The notes below the pieces were generated by a model. That model did not search any database. It was not told the DNA's origin and worked only from the letters and a program-made list of their open reading frames with translations. Made by a program: the position numbers and the translations under genes. From Conidiobolus incongruus B7586 (lineage: Eukaryota > Entomophthoromycota > Entomophthoromycetes > Entomophthorales > Conidiobolaceae): 17,372 nt of DNA. Below, piece by piece: positions 11,271 through 17,372 of this stretch (position 1 is the stretch's first letter; the number at the start of each line of letters is the position of its first letter). The stretch covers positions 1 through 17,372 of the forward strand of contig JNEM01012570.1 of the NCBI GenBank assembly GCA_000697335.1, in the 5' to 3' direction.

Positions 11271-11830
11271 TTTTATTAATTAGTTCAAGTAGTGGTAGTA
11301 ACTATGATAATGAAGAATACTTAATTCGAGTAAGGGAATTAACCTGCACCTTAAATAAAGTGGATCCTCCAATATTTGTTTGGAATTAACCAAATTTCAA
11401 CAAAGTCAAGTCTTCAAACGGGTTTGGATACATTCAGCATAGTATTCTTTCGTTCCATTATATTGGTTATAATTGAAATAAAGAGAGTTTAGATTTTTGA
11501 ATGAGTTAATTGATTTTAGATAAAATTAAAGGTTTTCATATTCGAAATGATCGATTTTATAGTATTAATCGAGCTAAATGGGATGGTATCAATATCAAAA
11601 ATATTGTTGAATTCTTTGGCAATAGAATGACCAATATCGCGATATAGCGAAGTTTGAGGTTTAATACTGATTAATTGGGGCAATACTTTACTACATAAGT
11701 AAAGGTAAGCTTATTAATTGTTTGTTTATTAGCTACAAGCCTTGATGACAATGAACTAAAATTTTTGGATGCTAGCCAAAGTAATACAAATTTTATAATA
11801 TTTTTAGAAAAAAAAATAAAAAACTTTCCG
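11271..11830 (-). pseudogene. Coding-like island, probably a decayed gene of unknown family
   Basis: On the minus strand several partly overlapping frames read like protein rather than random AT-rich DNA. One is open for 64 codons (11516-11710) and includes LPQLISIKPQTSLYRDIGHS. An overlapping frame (11671 to about 11830) includes SSLSSRLVANKQTINKLTF. Short stretches around 11290-11470 include TKEYYAECIQTRLKT and TNIGGSTLFKVQVNSLTRIK. The local base mix is less AT-rich than the surroundings and keeps CpGs. The spacing of Leu and Ile faintly recalls leucine-rich repeats of F-box proteins, but no motif is secure. Frames change without plausible splice sites, so a broken gene fits better than a live one. 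Chance open frames of this length do occur, so confidence is low. Confidence 0.3.
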
Positions 11831-12091
11831 CTCTGATGACATAATATTTTTAAATTTTTGCCATTAATAGTTTATTAGAATTTTGTTAATTTCATGATTA
11901 AATAAACTATCACCGAATATTCATAGGTTCTCTTGAGTTTGATTTGTTTTCAGTAATTTCAACTTAATTGTGATGTGAACATCAGATTCCTTACAAATTA
12001 TAATTTTTTCAAAATATATATCAGCTTATTTAGTCATTTTTCTTTTTCATTGAATCCCAATTGTCATTTCTGATGATGATTATTTGTTTGA

Positions 12092-12657
12092 TATTTTATT
12101 TCTTACATTCGAGCTATTAACACCGGTTTTGTGATTTCCATGATTATTGGTTATATCAGCATCAACTTGGTGCTCATAAACATAATTCATAATGTAATAT
12201 TAAAGTATATGGTTAATGAAATTATATTAAGATGATATAATTGTTTATTACTACAAAGATCTTATAGAGTACAACTATAATTTGATCAATTTTATATTAT
12301 GTAGGACATATTATGTTTCAAATTGAATGGTGTTCGTTTAGTTAAATTAACCAAAATATATTTAATCAGTGTAGTATTAAATGCGATATTGGAAATACTT
12401 ATATGAATATGTTGATAATAATGATATCTTTTTGTTCATATGATTGATATAGCATTAAAAACTTTGAAAGATGTAAAGTTTAACTTGAAAATCATACTAG
12501 TGTTGGTCTATTGGGTTTTGTTCGAATATACTATAATCTTGGCTTCGAGTTCGCACTCTGGCCTCCACAGGATTCAAGCAGATATGATGTAATTACCCTC
12601 GGTCTTGTGAATAACACCATTATTGTAATCTTACCTTACAATTATCAAGATATTTAA
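12092..12657 (+). pseudogene. Coding-like island with hydrophobic segments, possible decayed membrane protein
   Basis: Three plus-strand blocks look protein-like. Block 1 (12092-12235, 47 codons) has a hydrophobic run GFVISMIIGYISINLVLIN. Block 2 (12305-12406, 33 codons) contains LVKLTKIYLISVVLNAILE. Block 3 (12484-12657, 57 codons) contains VGLLGFVRIYYNLG, FEFALWPPQDSSRYDVI and LGLVNNTIIVILPYN, and sits on the most GC-rich patch of this spacer. Two or three segments could span a membrane, so a remnant of a multi-pass protein, perhaps a 7TM receptor, is possible. No family signature is visible. The gaps between blocks are about 70-80 bp, longer than most introns here, and hold stops in all frames. 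A multi-exon live gene is not excluded. Confidence 0.28.
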
Positions 12658-14360
12658 ACTATCAAGTAATTTTTAAATATTGTTTCACTTGTAAAATTGG
12701 TTTTGATACAATATAATTATAGTGGAAATTTATTACTATAAATATTTTTAATATAATATATTTGACCTTAGTCAAAGTTAGAATTAGGTTAATATGCTAT
12801 ATTTTAAAATTTTATATAATTAACAAAAATTAATTTTAAAATTATATTTGAATAAGAAATTTGAGTCCTTTTTGAAAATTTTGTCAAAGTTTATGAATGT
12901 AATTTAATTATTTAATTTGGTAAAATACAGTAAGTAACACAAAAATACTTTTATCAATTTTTAATATATAATCTAGAATCAAAAGGCTTAGTATTATAAA
13001 AATAAAACGAGTAATTGTATACAAATGAATTGTTTTACTGTAAACAAAGGGTTTGGTAATTAAAAACTGTTTGAATAATATAAAATTATTGGAGCATTTT
13101 TTCTAATAATATTATGCTATTTAAATTTATAAAAAAATAATGTTCAATATTTAAAATTCTTTATCTTAAACTAATAATTATTGTCAGTTTTCAAAATTTC
13201 AAAATTTATAAAAATTTTCAAATTTTTTTTTGGATTTAATATTTTGAACACAAATAATTTCAATTAAAATCAAAGTCTCTGGCAATGGGTAAGCTAGTGT
13301 GATCTTAGTCCTGATTTTTTCATAAATTTTATTAAATAAAGAAATGTAATATTTTAGTTACTTTATTATTTATTCAATACTATTTTTTTAATAGAACAAA
13401 ATAATATTGGAAATATATAACCTTCAAAATAATGGATCATTTTAATCGTTTTTGAGTAGAATAATATATCACATAAAATTTAATATTGAGTTTACTACAA
13501 AAAGGTGTTCAATTTGAGTATTAATGCTGGTAATTTAGTGTTAAACTATCTTTAATAATAATTATATAAATTAAATTCAGTTTAAGGGTTATAGAGTCAA
13601 ATAATAACCAATTATTATGGCAGAATATTAAACATTTCGGACCAAAGGGCATTAACATTAATTATGTTTAATAACTTTAAATTACAATGATTAAGAAATA
13701 ATTTTAATGAAATTTCACAAATGTAAACAAATATCAACTCTAATGAATGAATATTTGTGAAAAGTTTTACTATTATCCACTTATTTATTTGGTTGATTAC
13801 TCCTTTTCAATTCAACTATGAAAATTTTAATCACATTAAATTTATTCATCTTATACAAAAAATTATATTTACTTACTTTTGAATGATGGAAATGCGAATG
13901 TTTTATTAAAACTAACTAGTTTTACCAATTTATTTATAATCATTTCCAAGAATAATCACTATTATATAACTAATTTTCAAAGCACATTGTTTTTATAGTT
14001 GATATAAATTCAATGCATTAGTAGAAAATATGGTTAAACGAAACTAATATTGAAAGGAAAATGGATGGTGTCATGATGAGTTCATTGAGCCCCAAATCGT
14101 GATTCAAAATTAATCCCATAAAATCAATCTTAGATTTTGATTTATAATGAATTTTTTAATAATTCTGTTATTTAGAAATATCAATCTCTAGCTCGCCTTG
14201 AACACTAACTATATCAATTTATTCTCTTCACTTCATTCATTTTTTGTATTAATAATTTAGTTTTCTGTACATTATTTTTAAAGCTAGCTCGAAGTCTTAA
14301 TCCAATAACCGGCAACAATACACATCAAATTCTTATATAATCCTTAAAAAACCTTTCAAA
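12658..14360. other. AT-rich spacer upstream of the HAPSTR1-like gene
   Basis: I see no supported gene, RNA gene or repeat family in this 1.7 kb. CpGs occur but are rare. The last 150 bases are richer in C and should hold the promoter and leader of the gene starting at 14361; a TATATAA-like stretch lies about 25-30 bases before its ATG, close for a core promoter element. Confidence 0.5.
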
Positions 14361-15014
14361 ATGTGTCCTCAAGACAATTCACATCCTCTTAACCTAGGCG
14401 ACAACTCACTTGTTCCCGCTTATAATATGGCTAAATATTCAGTAACCAAATTATATCGAGATGGTGGCATTCATTCTCAAAAAAACTTTATTAATGGGTA
14501 TCAAAAATGTTTTGTTGATTTATTAACTTTGATAAACAGAATTAATAATTACAACCAAAATTACAATAATAATAATAATAACGTTATGAACCAAGTCAAC
14601 TTCAAAGACTTAATGGACCACTTTTTTGAACCCAGGGGGATTTCAACTGAAGAAATGTTATCTCTACTACAATCTAACATTACCAACCAGCCACCACCTA
14701 ATTATGTCATAAATCGATCTCGAGTACTTTTTAAACCAATTCATTTACCTATTCATTTGGAGACCTTGAAAAAGAACGCTACTCAAAAGTATGCTACTCA
14801 AAATGTTTCACACTCTATTAAACGAAAAAAGACAAAGCAATTCCTTGCAGGATTAAATCATTGTAACTTTCTCTCCAATTTCGAGAATCCTACAGATATT
14901 AATGAAGATCTCAACGATGACGACGGAGATAACGAATTACGCTCCGAAGATACCAGTAATCTCTCTAGACGTTTAGCTCAACCCAAAAAAGTTAGAAGGA
15001 GGAGAGAGCCCTGA
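14361..15014 (+). CDS. HAPSTR1/TAPR1-like (UPF0472, DUF4588) protein, putative stress-response factor
   Basis: Residues 16-58 (SLVPAYNMAKYSVTKLYRDG..., then NFINGYQKCFVDLL) match from memory the diagnostic core of human HAPSTR1/C16orf72, which reads LWVPFQNAATAVTNLYKES and then FDIGIQIGYQRRNKDVLAWV. A second conserved helix appears as VNFKDLMDHFF (79-89) against REDLISFLCG in human. In animals the family is nuclear, forms dimers and works with the ubiquitin ligase HUWE1 in stress signalling; fungal roles are unclear. An asparagine-rich linker (62-78) separates the two core helices and is longer than in the human protein. The C-terminal half is not recognisable except for basic clusters KRKKTK (154-159) and KKVRRRRE (209-216), which are likely nuclear signals, and an acidic stretch NEDLNDDDGDNE (181-192). 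The gene is one exon of 217 aa; the first ATG was chosen because the conserved core follows closely. It is divergent from RAD50. Confidence 0.6.
   Translation: MCPQDNSHPLNLGDNSLVPAYNMAKYSVTKLYRDGGIHSQKNFINGYQKCFVDLLTLINRINNYNQNYNNNNNNVMNQVNFKDLMDHFFEPRGISTEEMLSLLQSNITNQPPPNYVINRSRVLFKPIHLPIHLETLKKNATQKYATQNVSHSIKRKKTKQFLAGLNHCNFLSNFENPTDINEDLNDDDGDNELRSEDTSNLSRRLAQPKKVRRRREP
14565..14582 (+). repeat. AAT/AAC triplet run encoding polyasparagine
   Basis: Six consecutive Asn codons (residues 69-74), mostly AAT, lie within a longer Asn/Tyr/Gln-rich linker. It is an in-frame microsatellite that would vary linker length without breaking the frame. Confidence 0.85.
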
Positions 15015-16084
15015 ATGCTCAACTCAATGTATCATCAGTATCTATTAGATTCATCCATTGTAAATTATTAATTTCTGATAAAACTCATTGTAAATTTGAT
15101 TCATATAGACAAAACATCAACTCATCTCTCTCCTAACTATATATTATTGTTATTCTGTTATCACAGCTTCGTTCTTTTATTTATTGGAATTTATTTTATA
15201 TTTCCAACAGAAACGAACAAAAATTATTAAAAAACTAGTTAAAATAATTATATTTCTAATAAAGCATAATAATGACAATTACCTAATACTCATATAACTT
15301 ATTTTATTTAGTATTTACTGCAGACTAATTTTAATTGAAGTTTGACCTAATTGATTAATATCATTTCTAAATTTAGATAATTCAATATTTTGATTTCTCA
15401 ATTCAAATAATTATTAAAAAACAGAACAGGTTTGATTAGATTTTTTGACAGGGAAAAAAAATTTAAATATAGAAATATTTAAAAATAATTTACCAGAAAA
15501 GTCTTTTCCAGTTTTTAAATATTTACCAATTTTAAAATCCATTATTATATTTGTTTTAAATAATATATTGTAATTAACAATTTATTTGATAAAAAAAATA
15601 AATAATTTAATAAAATTTTGTTTTTTTTATAATTTATTTTCAATATTATATATTCTTTAATAAATTTTATTTTATTTTTTTTAATTAAAAATATTATTCT
15701 TTTTAAAAAAAGTTAGATAGAATTATAGAGTTATAAATTAGTTATAATATATTCACTTAGATATATACAAAAGTATAATTTGTATATATATATATATAAT
15801 AAAAATTGGATTTTTTTTAATAAAAGATATAAAAAAGTATTAAATATTAATCATTTTGATATTTTTTTATTTTCATAGTTTTGTATTTGATCTAATATTT
15901 CAAAATTCTTAATATTAATACTAAAGTAATATTTGATAGTTTTATTAAATAATTCTTTTTAGTATATATATTATATTATATAACAAAGCTAATAAATTAA
16001 ATATTTTAATATATTATTAATTTCAATTTAATATATCAATTACAATCAATATAATAATCAAACTCAAAAAAATCATGTTATTGC
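15015..16084. other. Extremely AT-rich spacer, CpG-free from 15216
   Basis: The first 200 bases are the probable 3' UTR and flank of the HAPSTR1-like gene. Beyond about 15.2 kb the sequence turns almost purely A and T, and the last CpG is at 15214-15215. I see no coding potential. It includes a TA run at 15783-15798 and a nested palindrome at 15473-15524. It may consist of older, mutated repeats. Confidence 0.5.
15473..15524. repeat. Nested inverted repeat
   Basis: Outer arms AAATATTTAAAAA (15473-15485) and TTTTTAAATATTT (15512-15524) are perfect 13-base complements. An inner hairpin GAAAAG-T-CTTTTC lies at 15496-15508, slightly off centre. The outer arms are low-complexity and could arise by chance in such DNA, but the nested layout also fits a small relic of a palindromic element. 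Confidence 0.35.
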
Positions 16085-17347
16085 ATATATATATTTAAAT
16101 CAAAAAAAATAAATTAATTATTATTTGAATAATATTAAATTAAGTTTTGATTAAAATACTTATAAATTAAATTTCTTGAAAAAATTAATAATATTACTGT
16201 GTATTTTTAATAATGGGAATTTTTTGTGATTGAAAATAAATAAATATATAATATAAATTTAATAATTTCCTTTATTATTAATAACTTTTTGCTATATTTT
16301 TAGCAAAGATCTAACACTTAAAAAACAGTTCTTTTTATTAAAAATTGAAATTTAATGTTTCACAAACCAATTAAATTTTTTTACAGAAATTTTCTTTCTT
16401 GTAAGCTAGTTTTTTAATTGCTTAAAGCAATTATAATTACATAGGTTATAATCTAAGGAATATACTAGATGTGGTAGTTTTTTCCAGTTATTTTTAATTA
16501 GAAAATTTTTTATAGCTTTAGATTTATGAATTTTACAATTATCATGCAAAATAATAGGTTTTTTCAAATTATATTAAAAACATCAATTAGAAATACTTTT
16601 ATTTAAAAAAACAATATAAAGTTTACTATTAATTAATTTTCCTTCAGGAACTAAATAAAAGTAGCATATACTATTATAATCTATTGTAATAATTAACATT
16701 TACTTATTAATAAAATATTTATTTAAAGGGATTTGTAAAGGGGGTTAATTTAGCTTAATCTAGCATTTTGATTTATGTTTTAATAAAGGATTATACATAG
16801 GGATTTAAAATTCATCAATTGTAATTATTCACTGTAAAAGTTTAAGCTTCTAGTAATATTTTAGTAAGTTTTGTTTAGTAATAACTACTTTAGCTTTTTT
16901 CTAAGCTTTAGTTAAATTATAAGATACCTATTTTATATTTTTATTTATTAATTTGAGTTTAAACTTTAATATATATAAAATACTTATAAAACTAATATTA
17001 AAGCACTTAGAAAATTCTTTAACTAAAATAAAAAAGTGTTTTTCAATATATTTTTTCACTTTATTAACAATTAAAAAAATAACAGTTAAAGTTAGTTTTT
17101 TAGATTTTAGCAGGTTTTAGATAGTTTTTCTCTTAGCTTTAAAGTAATTTACCTAGTGATAAATTGTTGATTTAGATAATACTTCATTACTAAAAGTTAC
17201 TTGTAAATTTTAAATAATTTTAGAGGGTTTATGGTTAAGTTTTACTAATACTAAAATCAAAGACTTTTAATGAAAATTATTTAGTTTAAGTATAATTAAA
17301 TTAAACAGCTAATTTTAAAAAATTAATTTTTTAATCAAAAAAATTAT
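16085..17347 (-). mobile_element. Mariner-type (Tc1/mariner superfamily) DNA transposon fossil
   Basis: The element is about 1.26 kb, the usual size of a mariner transposon. It is bounded by alternating TA tracts at 16085-16094 and from 17348 onward, as expected for insertion at TA. The transposase relic fills most of it. Candidate terminal inverted repeats (ATCAAAAAAAATAAATTAATT near 16099 against GATTAAAAAATTAATT read inward from about 17337) are weak and low-complexity, so both ends are approximate. There is no CpG anywhere in the element. The transposase contains 16 internal stops, so it cannot move by itself. Confidence 0.72.
16259..17266 (-). pseudogene. Mariner transposase relic, DD34D type with third Asp changed to Asn
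   Basis: One frame runs 335 codons to a terminal TAA with no frameshift; mariner transposases are about 340-350 aa. Near the N-terminus, NHKPSKII and SNEVLSKSTIYH match the paired helix-turn-helix DNA-binding domain. KSKKLTLT stands where the family has RSGRP-T, and VSYNLTKA followed by KKAKVVI matches the W-VPH-LT-EQK-ARV region. The catalytic domain shows ITIDE (first Asp at 16814-16816), ILHDNCKIHKSKA (second Asp at 16541-16543) and LPHLVYSLDYNLCNYNCF. There the third catalytic Asp is replaced by Asn (16436-16438), exactly 34 residues after the second. The end QKVINNKGNY matches the C-terminal family motif. Sixteen in-frame stops are spread evenly. Proline-to-leucine, Gly/Arg-to-Lys and Asp-to-Asn changes all fit C-to-T or G-to-A transitions. 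Confidence 0.85.
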
Positions 17348-17372
17348 TATATATATATATATATATATATAT
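17348..17372. repeat. (TA)n tract at the window edge
   Basis: At least 12 TA units run off the right end of the window. They border the mariner fossil, and a similar shorter TA tract sits at its other end, so the element probably inserted into a TA-rich site. Confidence 0.85.

Noticed and set aside
11634-11645. Perfect 12-base palindrome ATATCGCGATAT
   Set aside because: It is short, falls in the coding-like island and has no partner site; a chance palindrome is the simplest view.
12535-12640. A tRNA or other structured RNA in the GC-rich patch
   Set aside because: I could not form a cloverleaf; there is no proper T-arm consensus or acceptor stem on either strand.
16259-17266. A stop-codon reassignment that would make the transposase readable
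   Set aside because: All three stop codons occur at the internal sites, while NDUFS4, MIOS, RAD50 and the HAPSTR1-like gene end at ordinary stops and lack internal ones. Motif changes beyond stops show real decay.
1-17372. CRISPR array, prokaryotic operon or integrated bacterial island
   Set aside because: There are spliceosomal introns, no regularly spaced repeats, and all recognised genes are eukaryotic.

Overview
The window looks like nuclear DNA of an AT-rich eukaryote, most likely a fungus and probably an early-diverging one. The reasons are a nuclear gene for a complex I subunit with a mitochondrial presequence, introns of about 50 bp with GTAA-type donors and mostly TAG acceptors, a SEA/GATOR2 subunit, and long AT-rich spacers. 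The complex I gene argues against lineages that lost complex I, such as Saccharomyces-type yeasts, fission yeast and microsporidia. An AT-rich amoebozoan cannot be excluded from sequence alone.

Layout from left to right. A spacer (1-939) precedes an intronless NDUFS4 gene on the plus strand (940-1419). A 0.8 kb spacer between convergent genes follows. Next is a five-exon minus-strand gene (2209-5572) for the MIOS/Sea4 subunit of GATOR2. About 290 bp further on lies a complete 26-exon minus-strand RAD50 gene (5861-11061); every exon junction was resolved by hand and keeps frame, giving 1291 aa. A 3.3 kb spacer between divergent genes (11062-14360) carries coding-like islands on both strands, which read as decayed genes. 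A one-exon plus-strand gene (14361-15014) resembles the HAPSTR1/TAPR1 (UPF0472) family. From about 15.2 kb to the end the DNA is extremely AT-rich and contains no CpG at all; it holds a mariner-type DNA transposon fossil (about 16085-17347, minus strand).

The four intact genes are housekeeping genes with separate jobs: respiration (NDUFS4), amino-acid signalling to TORC1 (MIOS), double-strand break repair (RAD50) and a probable nuclear stress-response factor (HAPSTR1-like). Nothing suggests they act as a cluster. The most unusual part is the right end. The mariner transposase frame can be followed for 335 codons without one frameshift, yet it has 16 internal stops, and its damaged motifs look like C-to-T and G-to-A changes on both strands. 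That points to a RIP-like or methylation-driven mutation process rather than ordinary decay. I found no wholly new multi-gene system.
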